From Dipteris shenzhenensis (lineage: Eukaryota; Polypodiophyta; Polypodiopsida; Gleicheniales): 64,000 nt of DNA. A model generated the notes under the pieces. The model ran no database searches. It was given only the letters and a program-made list of their open reading frames with translations, and was not told the DNA's origin. Shown in pieces: positions 1 through 11,754 of this stretch. The position numbers and the translations under genes are program-made. Numbering within the stretch: position 1 is the first letter of the stretch; each line of letters opens with the position of its first letter. The stretch lies in NCBI GenBank assembly GCA_047967505.1, contig CM106538.1. One strand, 5' to 3'.

Positions 1-558
1 TGCATGAACTGTGCGAGATTGCTGGTCGCTTTGAGGAGAAGATATTTTACGCTGCCACCGACCAGGTATGAAGAGAGGAAACTTGTAACCAGGGACTAAA
101 GCGACTTGTTGATGAAAAAGACATTAGAAGGGCTCAGATGTGCAGATGAATAATTGCTTCCACTCTTAAGCGTATTACAGTCCAAGAGGTGAACCTTGTT
201 CTGTGTATGCGTTTGTGTGCACAGTGATAATCACAGAGTATATATGAAGTATATCACAGCAGTCATGGCTGTAGATAATGCAGTTTACAGCTAATCACAT
301 TAGGCAGTGCTGTTGAGATGTGTCTGTCTTTGCAATATGCCGGTGTGTGATGGAGTTTTGACTTTTACTTGGTATGAATACATTTCTGGTTATCTGCTCA
401 TGTGCGGAAGGATATATGTATTCAATCGTTGGGTGCTGGTGATGTCAGCGGGGTTTTCATTGTGTGTGTGATGGACTATATGATCTCTATCTCATGGGTC
501 TATCGTGCGGTTAAACTGCGATTTACATAGATCCATGGCATTGATGGTAGCCCCATCC

Positions 559-560
<2 letters not shown>

Positions 561-589
<29 letters not shown>
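561..589. repeat. (CT)n microsatellite
   Basis: About 14 uninterrupted CT dinucleotides. Confidence 0.9.
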
Positions 590-593
<4 letters not shown>

Positions 594-698
594 AGAAATT
601 GACTAAAACATATTAAAAAAGAACTATTTAAAAATTACATACATATATGTACATATAAAATAAATTATATATTTATAACATTAATGATCTATAATATT

Positions 699-720
699 TT
701 ATATATATATATATATATAT
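699..720. repeat. (TA)n microsatellite
   Basis: About 11 TA dinucleotides inside a longer AT-rich block. Confidence 0.85.
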
Positions 721-1139
721 CAATAAATTATATTTTATAAAACTTATATATAATATAATATTATTCGAAGGGTCTGGAGCACGTGAAGCAGCGGATCTGC
801 CATGCCTGCAAGCTTTTCCTAAGGGAGGTATTCGATGCCTCGGTGCACTATAAAAGAGTGCTTTGCCACACTAGAATCGTACTCTGTGCTATGCTTTGGA
901 ATCGTGTTGTTGGTAGAGATATGGCGGAGCGTGAATTTACAGGAGAGAGCGACCTTGGTGCTCATGCAATGGGCACAACTCACCCCAATCTATTGACACT
1001 GGAGACAATACTTGCCACAGGGGTTGATTTTTCATCCCCCCTGTTTCATGTCCTTTCGTTTTTCTTTCTGTTCTTGCTTTCTGACCAAGAAGTGATTGTG
1101 CTTGCCTTCTGACCGAGAGGTGTTTGCTGTCTCTTGCAG

Positions 1140-1933
1140 AGATGATTAAACACGCTTCTGGAAAGGGACAAAGTACATTACTGCATTGGTGGATGGTAAT
1201 GTAAATCTTGTGAGGAAGCTCGAGGATCAGCGTCTCATGTTCCACAATAGTATCTCTATGTTTGGAAAGCCAACTGCTTTGCTTTGTGACACACAGTTAC
1301 AGCCAGTTTCTTGGTGGGAGAAGTATGGCATTTCTACCCCAGAATTGGTAGGGTTCTTATCTCTTTTGCTAACATATCTTGCTGAAAGTTGATGTTTCTA
1401 TTGTACTCTTTCTGTCTCTTTCATTGAATATTTGCACTTCTTTGCAAATTGCAGAGACACATTGCCATGAAGGTTTTGTCGCAGGACTGCAGTTCTGGCC
1501 CGTGCGAGAGAAATTGGAGTACCTGGGCTCTCTTCACACAAAAAAGAGAAATAGGATTTCTACTGCACAGTTGGAGAGACTTGTTTTTTGTCATTGAAAT
1601 TTGAGATTGCTGGAGCGGAAGGGGAATCCCATTGAGCCACAACAAGTCAATCCAGATAGAATCGACATCAATAAAACCAAGGACGTTCCAGAGATTTCTT
1701 AGGAGGAGAGAGACATTTACTCCATGCTATATGAGGAGATTTCAGCTCCATCTCATGCGACACGATCTTTCGAGAGGGCTACTACCAATGCTGCACCACC
1801 TCTGGTAAATGCAAGTAGCAGTGCTGCACCACCTCCAGCAAATGATGACACATTTGAGGAGTCATCCGTTGCTAGCGAGAGCGAGGATGAGGAGGAAGAG
1901 GAGGATGCTGAGGATATGGAGGACGACTCATGA
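1140..1933 (+). pseudogene. hAT-family transposase, C-terminal part, with an intron (relic)
   Basis: The reading matches the C-terminal end of plant hAT (Ac-like) transposases. One exon (to 1347) encodes a stretch ending WWEKYGISTPEL, the conserved tryptophan-tyrosine region before the dimerisation domain. A GT...AG intron (1348-1454) follows in phase 0. The next exon begins RHIAMKVLSQ, then CERNWSTW, the hAT dimerisation signature, then HTKKRNR and LERLVF, and ends in an acidic tail with a stop at about 1933. A frameshift separates CERNWSTW from HTKKRNR, and there are in-frame stops at about 1598 and 1700, so the copy is dead. In autonomous elements this region mediates transposase dimerisation for cut-and-paste transposition. 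The N-terminal zinc finger and catalytic core are not visible. Terminal inverted repeats were not found. Confidence 0.8.
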
Positions 1934-2499
1934 GTCATGACTGAGGACTGTTTTTGCTAGTACTTTCATATTTTGAGTCTCGACTACTTCAGTACTTTTA
2001 TATTTTGCTATGTACTCTCCTTTTATATTTTCCAGCAACACCAGAGTATCTATTTAGTATTAGCATCATTTCAGCTTTGAATATTGAACCTCTTGTGACT
2101 TGTCATGACTCATGTGATACACTAATATGATTCATGAATCATGATTCATGATCCATGATTCATCATTTATGTATCTTTTCCAATTCTGAAATATGATCAT
2201 GTCACGGTTCACCATTGCCTCTTGAATGTACAATGATGTGTGATTCATTTTCAGAATTAGTAAATTGTAATATGTTTTAACTTTCAAGGATCGAATTTCA
2301 AGTTCTAACTTCTAAGTTCTCAAGAGTCTGGACTCAGTGACATATCCAATGTCTATGGCAATGCACTATGTTTCATGAGTTTTTTTCAAGTATTGGAGCT
2401 CTGGTGGTAATAATCTAGAATGTTTTGATTTTTTTGAAAAAATATATATATTTAAATACCCTATTATGGAAAAAACGTTTTTATAGACGTTTTGGGTTT
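1934..2499. other. No supported gene
   Basis: AT-rich sequence. At about 2126-2170 the near-palindromic word ATGATTCATG is repeated several times in both orientations. No coding signal is seen. Confidence 0.5.
2126..2170. repeat. Cluster of ATGATTCATG-like short repeats
   Basis: The decamer ATGATTCATG and close variants recur back to back, and part of the cluster is self-complementary (ATTCATGAAT). This is most likely simple-sequence expansion. No function is claimed. Confidence 0.6.
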
Positions 2500-2640
2500 G
2501 TCCCGAAACGTTTCCGAAACTCCGAGGAGCTGATTTCCGGTGTACTGTATGTACCGAACTTGTGCAAGAATCTTTTGTCTGTCAGTCAGATGGACAAGCA
2601 CAATATGTCGGTCTTAACGGAAAAGTCACAGTCACATCCG
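2500..2640 (+). pseudogene. Copia pol scrap (protease-integrase junction)
   Basis: A short stretch reads GVLYVPNLCKNLLSVSQM. This is the conserved motif between protease and integrase in Ty1/copia polyproteins (compare VFHVPNITKNLVSVGQM in the copia element at 23.1 kb). Flanking codons do not extend the similarity convincingly, so this is a small decayed fragment without LTRs. Identification rests on this motif only. Confidence 0.6.
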
Positions 2641-2858
2641 AGGCAAATGGAAAGGTGGTGGCTCAAGGAGTCGAGAAGCATGGGCCTGGACCAAGTGTTT
2701 CCTATATATTTATTTTGTAGGAGTGCAATTGTAAAATTCTTGACCTTGTCTCCATGTATTGTGGTTTAAAGCTATTTTGGTCTTCTGTATTTGTGTTTCT
2801 GACTTCAATTGTGCACTGACGTTGTTGATCAATAGGAGGAACTAGTCTCGTAGGGAAG

Positions 2859-2884
2859 CTCTCTCTCTCTCTCTCTCTCTCTCT
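2859..2884. repeat. (CT)n microsatellite
   Basis: About 13 CT units. Confidence 0.9.
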
Positions 2885-3788
2885 TTCCTCTCCCCCGTGC
2901 CTGGCCACCTGCCCATGCAAATCCACGCCTTTTTACTGATTTTACTATTCTAATTTTTGAACGTCACGACTTAGGTAACTTTGATTATTTTCAGGTATGA
3001 TGGATTAATGCAGCTAATTATTTAAGATGTTGAATGTGTTTAGCTGAAGAAAATATGTTCAGCTCTGGTGTTGCATGATCTATAGTGGCATTAAACAAGC
3101 AGAAAACATGCCTTGACAGTTTTAATGAGATCTTGCCCTGTGTCTTTCAATTTAACTTCTGAAAGCATGGGATGTTTTACTGACAGGTTTAGTAGCTGCA
3201 AATTATAGTGTTTTTTTGCTTTAAATGAATGGGATTGGCATTTTCAATACCTTGAAGAAAGGGAGTTCCTAGTGAAGAGGTGATTATTTTAGAGTAGCTA
3301 AGCCCTTAGGGTTTGTAGATGTTACTCTTGTTGTACTTGTAGAGGCCAATTGAATGCATTGTAAAAGTTTTCAAACTTTCATGGGTACACATTGACAATG
3401 CATGACTCGGTATGACACGATATATTATGTTTGTGGTCAAAACAATGCAACAAGAGAGTGTCTTATGGTTGTCGAAAAGTATCCAAAAAAGGTTTCCAGA
3501 GAAACGAGGACTATTTATGAAAGCTTTTATATTTGAGAAAGCTAAAGAGGTACTTGCCTTCTTGATTCTTTGCATGTCTTCAAGATTGTCATCCAATCTA
3601 TTTCGAGGCACCCAAAATGAATGAATGGTGAACGGGGGTGACTTATAATAGTCAAATGGGGCCGACATATAAAAGTTGAACAAAATTGGACATCTATGTA
3701 AAAAAACAAAGAGGGTGCATAAGATCAAAAAGAAATAAGCCACCAATTTGCTCAACGAAAGGCCTTCCAAGAAGAATGTCTCTCTTTC

Positions 3789-3791
<3 letters not shown>

Positions 3792-3825
<34 letters not shown>
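3792..3825. repeat. (GA)n microsatellite
   Basis: About 17 GA units. Confidence 0.9.
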
Positions 3826-3827
<2 letters not shown>

Positions 3828-6800
3828 AGTGAATGACAAATACATAAGCGCGCTTTCATTCACTCACACCAATTGCGTATATAGGAAATTAACAAAATTA
3901 AAAAAGAAAAAAATAGAAAGCAAGTTTCCTTGTACCATTGGCATTTGGCCATCAATTATACTTCCAAAAGAATGGATTCCCACCTCATACATTTCTAGTG
4001 ACAAGGGCGGGACTCTTTGGGTGTAGCAAATAATAGGGTGTAGAGGCATCTTAGGGTTTTAGTGGTTGTAGAAGAGAGCTTATATCTTATGGCGGACAAC
4101 TTTGAGGGAGCAAACAAGAGTTTTTTACAAGAGAGCTTATGTCTTTTTGTGGACAACTTTGAGGGAGCAAGCAAGACAAGGAAAAAGTATTTGATGAGAT
4201 TAAAGAAGAGGCTTCAAATGAGGTACCTATGTGAAACAGAAGCTAGGGAAGTCCTTTAGTAATCCGAGCAATGGCTAGAGTCACTAATTTCACCAAATCT
4301 CTTGTGGCGATCAGACCAATGCCATGTCACCACTTGTCTTGTGTGGCTTCTCGAATGCATGGTGCTCATTTCATCTGAACTCATTGTTGCTTCCAACACT
4401 TTGAATGGTTTTACACTATTTGAAGGAACAAGAGGTGTTTTATTCGAAAGGAGTCGTTTTGCAAGGTCATTGTAGAAGAAGATCTTCAAAATGCAAGGTC
4501 AGCCTTTAAGCAAGCATGCCTAAACCTAGTCACAGCCTTATCAAATATCAAAGCTAAGAAGCATTTCAAATTCCAATAATCTAGTGGAACTTTGGATGCC
4601 CATCTACAATACTTCAAGATACTTCAAGCATGATTAGTTCTTGTAGTTGTGGATAGTGGAATGGTGAGATACAAGCTTCAATTCAAAGCAAGTAGGAAGT
4701 AGAATAGGCAAGAACTCACAAAATAAAAACCTATTATCACCATAAGTTGAAGGAGAGAATGGTAGTCTAGAAGGAATGAACATAGTGGTCATATAACTTA
4801 TGTCCTTTGATGATTGGATGACCAAATGAATGAAAAAGTTCCAAAGCATGCTCTTAATATGATCACTCTACCAAGAACATACCAAGAGCAAGACATATGA
4901 AGATGGACTTGGAACCTTGGAATGTAAATCCAATTTCACAAAGCCTAGTGGAAGTGAAGTATGCTACGCCCAAATAAAATTTATGAGTCTTTCTTATTAG
5001 TCCTTATGTTCTTGTTCACTATTCTACCAATGCAAGGCCCTAAAATGTCCTCCTTTAGATTTGTGTTGATTGCTTGCATTGCAAAAACATGTTAAGGCCT
5101 AATGAGTCCATGAGGTCAAAAGTATGTTTTGCTAGTTAATTGCTCTTGTTGCAACACATTACTCTAGGAATGTTCCAAGTTAGTTCCTTATCACAATGCA
5201 TTCCATGTGGCATCTATGATACCAAAAGCAAAAGACACCTATATGTCACATGTGGGTTAAATGTCCTAAGCATCTAACCAAACAAAGGACCGAATGAAAC
5301 AAAACCTAAATTAGATGCACGTCTAGCTACCTTGTCATATTTTCACCTCATTTTGAAAGGTTCTAGCTAACTATTTTGAATCCAAATCAAACTTCTCATG
5401 CATAATTGCAAAGAAAATAGAGATCACAAAAGTAAATTTTGTATTCATGGCCAAATTCATGGAAATAGAAGAACCAATATCACACAAGAAATTCAAAAAT
5501 GGCAAGAAGGTAGGGATGAGGAGTATAGTTCCCTCTCATTTCACGGTCAACTCTTATTGCTTCTACCGATGACTTGGGATCAAATGGCACTTTGTTCTAC
5601 AACGCTCAATGTGTATTGCTTTCTACCCATGACATCAAATGGCCCATACCCATGACTTGGCCCTTTGTTCTACAACACTGATTGTGTATTGGGTGTTGTG
5701 CTCTACCATTTTTCATGCAGCCCTCTTGACTTTGAGCATAGTGTGCTACAAAGTGCCTTTAATGAGCACATTGGCTTGCATAGTCTATGGGCCTATGATG
5801 TTGTGGTGTGTAAAACATCATATTAGTATTATTGTCACACATTCAATTGCCATGATATTGTGCTTTGAAATGGCCCCTTTCGGTAATTGTTAATGTGCCA
5901 TGACACATCTTCTCCATGTTGTGATTGAGCCTTGGATCTTGCATACAATGATGTGATATTGTCCTTATTGATTATTCTTTTCAGTTTCTTTACCAGCTTG
6001 TGCATTACACTCTACTAGACACCTTTACGTATTGCCAACACCTGCTTGTCTCTTTATTATAAACTAGTACTCAAACCATTATGTATGTACTTTCAATTAT
6101 TACAAGAGGGTAGGTTGAGGAAAGACCTTTCATAGGCAACACAATTTGTCACCCTCACACATAACAAGAAAATTGAACGCTGAACTAAATATAGGGGCAA
6201 CGAAATGACTTTTAAAGGGAATTCTTCTCAAGCTAAACAAAAAGTAATATTAGAACTTAGGATTATAGCCATGAACTTGGTGCTTGGATATCACAAGTTA
6301 AAAATTTACCTTTTAAATCATGAAGAGACTAAATTAGCTAGTCATAATATAAAAGCTAAGCACCAATTAGCTAGTTAGATCTTTCGTTAAATAAACTTGA
6401 AAATGGAATGTAGCACATGGGGCCCAGGTTTCCTACAATGTGTCTTAATTAAAAACATATCCATAATAGTTCATCACACTATTCTTTTGGGGCATGAAAT
6501 GTCTAGGACTAGTTCAGTAGTGCTTCATGTCTACAATAAAGTTAACATCTAGTAGAGATACCTAGTACTAAAGATGACCTTTTCCATAATACGTGAGATT
6601 ACTATCTACTCAATGTATGTTAGATGTGCAAATGAACTAAATTAATGGGCTATTGTACTACTAGCATATATTCCATTTAAGCTATGGTGCCTTCCTAACC
6701 CATTCATAACCCATGAGCTCCATATTATAGATTAGATTGTACCCCTTTGTTAATAATTGTAAAAAATAATAATACCATGTCACAGCCAACAAAAAATTAT

Positions 6801-7479
6801 TATGACATAATTTATTTGGATATTTTTCTTGTTCCTTTCTTTTGAAAACTTGGATCTTTTGCTTGCTCCTTAACTTGCTTCCATAAATTCAATAACAACT
6901 CCATGTCATACTCATAAGAGAACAATATATGAATTGGAACAAGATGGAGAGTGGGACAAAAATGTGCAATCTCTCAAGTATATATGTCTTTTTTACTTTT
7001 CTTAATAGGGAGATTAGGACTCAAACATGAGAAATTAAATTATCAATATCAAGGAGGATAATGACTAGGATCGAACTCTTCCAAACATACATGTATGAGT
7101 TTAGTCATCAAGAATCTATGGGGGGTAAGTTAGTCAATATTTTCATTTCTAGATATTAATTGATGGGTATAGTAGATAACTTATGGATATAAAGTACAAG
7201 ATTTGAAAAAATGATATTCAAAAAATTAGCTCTTCTAAACATACCTTGTGTGATAGTGTTGATCCATGGATATAATTTTAAAACCCCATGTGTGACTTCC
7301 TCAATGAATGGGTGTTTTGTAGGCTACTTTTCAATCAGTCACGCTCTATGATTGATAAGCTTTGTATGCTTGTTGCAGTTTTAAGTTCATATAGGGTAGT
7401 GTAACCTGCAATGTTGAGATTGACATAGTAGCTCCATAAGCTAAAGGGAACAAGAGAGTATGAATGATCATGGACACTT

Positions 7480-9140
7480 CCTTATGGTTTATACATGTAG
7501 AAAAAGAGAGAGCTTGCTAATATAATATTTAACATGTGGAAGAGTGCAGTAAGCCGTTTACTTCTTTCTATGGAGGAAGTGTTTACAAGGGCTATACAAC
7601 TTCTAATAAATCACCTTGACATTAATAGTATCTTTATCAAAGGTAGCTCCCATAACTTGTGAATCGGTGCAATTAAATTTGTCACTTCCATTGGGGTAAC
7701 CATTGTTTTGCTTTCACACATTCTGAATGCCTTTAGAATCTCTCCACCAACACACTTCTGCTATGAGAGGAAGATTTGATCTAGCTCTTGCCAAACCTCA
7801 ATCCCCAAATAGGAATCCATAAGGTCGAGGTCTCTCATCTCAAAATCTCTACTCAGCATTTGCTTCATCTACAAGATCTTATTTTTGTGGCTTCCTATAA
7901 TGATGAGGTCATTCACATTAAGGGAAATCATCATAGACTTTCCTTGCTAATAAAAAACATACAAGTTTGCATATGAAGGATCTTGGTAAATCTGTTATTC
8001 AAGAAATAAGTGTCAATCCATTTGGTACCATGCACATGGTGCCTATTTTAGGCTATAAATCACCTTCTTGAGTTTGTAGACTTTGCCTTGTAAGGTCATC
8101 ATAGACTTTCCTTGCTAATAAAAAACATACAAGTTTGCATATGAAGGGTCTTCGTAAATCGACTACTCAAGAAATAAGTGTCAATCCAATTGGCACCATG
8201 TGCATGGTGCCTATTTTAGGCTATAAATCCACTTCTTGAGTTTGTAGACTTTGCCTTCTACGCCTAGGACCACAAAACTTGGTGGATGGTCCTTGTAAAC
8301 CACCTCCTTGAGATTTCCATGTAGAAAACTAGACTTTACATCCATCTATAATAATGACCACTCTTCTTGCATGGCTAAGGCCAAGATAGTGTGGATTGTA
8401 CTCAACTTGGATGTCGGGAATATGTATCCTGATCTCATCCTGATAGACAAATCCCTCAACTAATGTAAAATCTTTCACCATCAGCTGAGCATTGTACTTA
8501 TACAATGATTCATAGACATGTACTTGGCTTTGTAGACGCACTTGGCTCTTATGACCTTGCAATTTTGTGGACCATCCACAAGGTCCCAAGTGTTGTTCTT
8601 CATAATGGAAACATACTCCAAATGCATATCGTCCATCTAATGCACGTGGCCTTGTAGTTTTGCAAGACTTGTGGGCTCATTCACATTTCTGATCTCAGTC
8701 ATAATTGCATAGTTGACTAGGTGTGCTTGTGCCCTTGCTACTCCTTTAGACTCTTTGAATGTCAATGCTCGAGATGGTGCATCCTCAATGAACAGAGGTT
8801 ACTTTCCATCCAAAAGCTACTTTACCCGGGATATACCCCCTCAAGGAATGGCTTCTACCTTTGTGATTTTGTAGGCCCCTCTTTGTCTTTTTGTTAGTTA
8901 TCTTCATTGATCCTTCCAAGCACTGTGGGTCATGTAGATCTACTAATGGTGGTTGTGCTAGTATGACTAGGTTGTCTAGAGAAGACATCTTCTCTTCCAC
9001 TCGATGAGTATGCTCTTCGAACACCACATCTTGGCTCAACAATACCTTCCTAATCGCAGGATTGTAGAGGTCATAAGCCTTTGCCTCCTCCCTATATCCT
9101 AGGAAGATATGGGATGCTCAACAGTGAGTTGTTTTTATCC
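7480..9140 (-). pseudogene. Copia pol remnant: integrase C-terminus to reverse transcriptase
   Basis: Read on the minus strand from about 9140 downwards. The end of integrase comes first (FLGYREEAKAYDLYNP, then LLSQDVVFEE). A linker follows, then reverse transcriptase: NTWDLV, MDVKSSFLHGNL and VYKLKK. After the duplicated segment come ANLYVF and a decayed catalytic box where YVDD is read as NVND, then the downstream GIEVWQE motif. Several frameshifts and at least two TAG stops at expected glutamine codons are present. GIEVWQE and the GEILKAF wording match the remnant at 19.8-21.1 kb, so both probably belong to one copia lineage. No LTR is recognised on either side. Confidence 0.8.
7929..8264. 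repeat. 168-bp tandem duplication inside copia RT
   Basis: The segment starting CATCATAGACTTTCCTTGC at 7929 recurs at 8097, giving a period of 168 bp (56 codons, frame-neutral). The two units share most bases across their length, with scattered substitutions. It lies inside the reverse transcriptase remnant and was probably made after the element died. Confidence 0.85.
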
Positions 9141-9340
9141 TTGTCCATATCATGTAAGGTGTTCCTTGATTACCCACTTCAATCAATGTATAACATCTTC
9201 ACCACCTATGAAATGGGATAAGGAATATAACCTCTGAAAGATACATCCGTAACTTCCAATTTCTCCTCCTAAACTAGTAGCCATGTGAGATAATAAGAGA
9301 GAATAGTCTTCCATTTAGGACCTATCACATATCTATTTTG

Positions 9341-9640
9341 TCTTGTTAAGCCACCAAACATTGCCACGTGTTGACTATGGGGAGCGTTGGGTGGGGGGGT
9401 CCCACTCCCACTCCCCGTCCAATACCCATGCTACTCTCTCCCACCCCAAAAGAAGTCCTATATGGATGAGAGAGAGAGGGTTCCTCCACTATTATATACA
9501 AGGCCTACAAATCCCCCACATTGCTTATGGGATTAATAGGCCATAATGCCATGTATTGAACAGTGCCTCAAGGGGCGAAATAACCCATTTGTCAATTAAC
9601 CATTTGAGACACACAAGGGGGTTGGCCTACCCCGTGGGCT
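9341..9640. repeat. LTR-like direct repeat, copy A
   Basis: Begins TGTTAAGCCACCAAACATTG and carries CCACGTGTTGAC, a GGTCCCACT box, a GA-rich tract, a TATA-like TATTATATACAAGG and CCCCCACATTGCTTATGGG. Nearly the same order of words recurs at 9953, about 610 bp downstream in the same orientation. A TG start, a TATA-like box and a CAGAGCC word between the copies (about 9863) are compatible with LTRs of a miniature LTR element (TRIM), but ends and primer site are not clear enough to be sure. Confidence 0.5.
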
Positions 9641-9949
9641 AGCACCTTGAAATGTGTGCTGACCAAACCAAAGGCCATCCCAAAAACCAAGGGGGACATG
9701 ACAAGCCACACGGGGTAGGACAAACCAAAGTCGTCCCAAAGTGTATACAAATACATATCACCTTCAGAAGCAACTAGCCAGTTGCTGTTGATACATGTGA
9801 TCCACTGCCAACCGCACTTAATTGTATCACAAATCACAACACTTAGTAGTAGTCAAAATTTAATCAGAGCCAACTACTGCCACATGCCGAATACGTGATA
9901 GACAACTGCTAGATAGTCTACACAGTCTGCTAGTGATGCCAGCTTTGAT
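9641..9949. other. Spacer between the two LTR-like repeats
   Basis: No coding signal. It contains TTTAATCAGAGCC near 9856-9868, which resembles a decayed TGGTATCAGAGCC primer binding site. If that reading is right, this is the internal region of a TRIM. Confidence 0.4.
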
Positions 9950-10255
9950 AACTTGTTAATCCACCAGACATTGCCACGTGTTGACTGCAGGGAGCACTTG
10001 GTGCAGGGGTCCCACTCCCCGTCCCCCCATAGACATGCTACTCTCTCTCTCCCTCAAAAAGTCTTGGGAGGGATGAGAGAGAGAGGGATCCTCCACTCTT
10101 ATATTCAAGGCCTACAAATCCCCCACATTGCTTATGGGATTAGTAGGCCACAATGCCACAAGTTGAACAGTGCATCAAGGGGCCAAATAACCCATTTTCT
10201 AGTATGATCATTTGGGCCACACAAGGGGACACCCAAGGGGGTTAGCCCATATCCA
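9950..10255. repeat. LTR-like direct repeat, copy B
   Basis: Begins TGTTAATCCACCAGACATTG and repeats the word order of copy A, with substitutions and small indels, up to a CACAAGGGG word. Same orientation as copy A. Confidence 0.5.
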
Positions 10256-11030
10256 ACATTGTCTTCTACATGGCGCGTCACTAGGTTGACCACTTGAGCA
10301 GTCATGCTAAATTTAGCAAAATGTCCCACATTGGGTTGTAGAGCAATATCTTTCCCATATTTTAAGTATGAACTCAACTATATTCTAGCAATAAACCTGA
10401 GAGTTATGGCTACTGCAAGTGAAGATTTTAGCTGCCTACAAGGAGCTAGGACAAGCTAAAAAGTAGCTACCAACATGGAGTTTCTGTCCTCTACACGTTT
10501 ATTTATTTACATGACTGATTAAACAAGAGATTAGCACATTATTTTCTTATAATCATGAGATAAACAAAGCTCTTTCATTGTTATGATGATAACATTTAAT
10601 TATTTGCTTTACGTAATGACTTCTTTTATACATTTAATATTATTTTCTTTTGCTTACTTTCCACAACTCCTAGGCAAAGATTCCCCTAATACTCTCATGG
10701 GAATACCACTCTCTAGATCCTCATATGACGAAACTCTTTATGGATGTCCTCTTTAAAAGACAACCATGAAGAACCACACATCAACCCATCCCACAATATG
10801 TACATTTTTCACCCTTGCTAGCAACATTACTACAACTAAGATAGTTCACTATGTAGCTACAATAGTGAAATACTTATCACCTCTTACCACAATTACCACA
10901 AAACATAGTGGCAAGGAAGAATGTGAGAAGTAAGACAACAAGCTCGTCCATCTTTGAAGGTGTAGGCTAGACCATCTTTGTCAATCAAAACACACGATCA
11001 TACTTTAACGTAGATGGCAATTTTTGAAAT

Positions 11031-11031
11031 C

Positions 11032-11094
<63 letters not shown>

Positions 11095-11116
11095 TGTATG
11101 TATGTATGTATGTATG
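11031..11116. repeat. Compound microsatellite (TC)n(TA)n(TGTA)n
   Basis: Three adjoining simple repeats. The TGTA part has about 12 units. Confidence 0.9.
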
Positions 11117-11695
11117 GACGTACGTACATCTTAGTATGTGTGTTTCAAAACAAACATTATCCATCTTAGACTTATCATTCAAGACAGTACGTGACAAGAA
11201 AATCTTTACATAAATACCAAATGATATTGAAGGAGCTTCACTCACCTGCATCCATCCACAACAAGGACAAGTTAGAACAAGGACCCTTATTAGTGGGACT
11301 ACAGGCTTCAAAGTGTAGCTCCACTTGTTATTGATATCACAATATCATAAGATATATTTCATAGTCAATTAATCAACCTTGGATGGTGGTGCCTCATGCC
11401 GCATTACAATATTTGAGTCACAGGTATCCATATGCTCGATGTGTATGGTGCAACTTTTTCACACTTTCTGAAATACAAGTTTACAAGTTAACGCAAGTGA
11501 GGGGTCAAATGAAACTTCACATCACAATCTGTTTGTTATCCTCCTTCAAATAATGGTAGATAGATAGTAAAATAAAACACTATCCTATGACCATCATACT
11601 ATACACAATACTAGGCACAACTTCCTACGTGGAAGTCATAGTAGCTTTTCCTCAAAAGTCGCCTTTGTCTCCCTACTAAGAAGGTGGTTTCCTCC

Positions 11696-11696
11696 T

Positions 11697-11735
<39 letters not shown>

Positions 11736-11754
11736 CTATATATATATATATATA
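11696..11754. repeat. Compound microsatellite (TC)n(TATC)n(TA)n
   Basis: Three adjoining simple repeats. Confidence 0.9.

Larger units (their letters stand above)
1..1139. other. No supported gene; low-complexity DNA
   Basis: I see no protein family on either strand. Reading frames here are short and start mostly at non-ATG codons. The stretch holds a CT microsatellite, an AT-rich block at about 590-770 and a TA microsatellite. A clear splice-acceptor-like pyrimidine tract ending in CAG lies at about 1139, directly before the hAT relic. Earlier exons of that transposase may therefore once have been here, but I cannot recognise them. Confidence 0.5.
2641..7479. other. No recognisable gene; one unexplained 154-codon minus frame
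   Basis: I recognise no protein family here. An open minus-strand frame at 3306-3770 begins with a hydrophobic stretch of about 25 residues, but it matches nothing I know and lies in AT-rich DNA, where chance frames are common. At about 4072-4185 a roughly 57-bp segment (reading ESLYLMADNFEGA, then ESLCLFVDNFEGA) is duplicated in tandem on the plus strand. There are CT and GA microsatellites at 2859-2884 and 3792-3826. The remainder is ordinary AT-rich sequence with short frames. Confidence 0.45.

Noticed and set aside
3306-3770. 154-codon minus-strand frame with a hydrophobic start
   Set aside because: No recognisable family, AT-rich context, no supporting neighbour; left as unexplained rather than called a gene.
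9343-10207. Cassandra-type TRIM with a 5S rRNA-like LTR
   Set aside because: I see no 5S rRNA-like internal promoter in either repeat copy, so only a generic LTR-like pair is reported.
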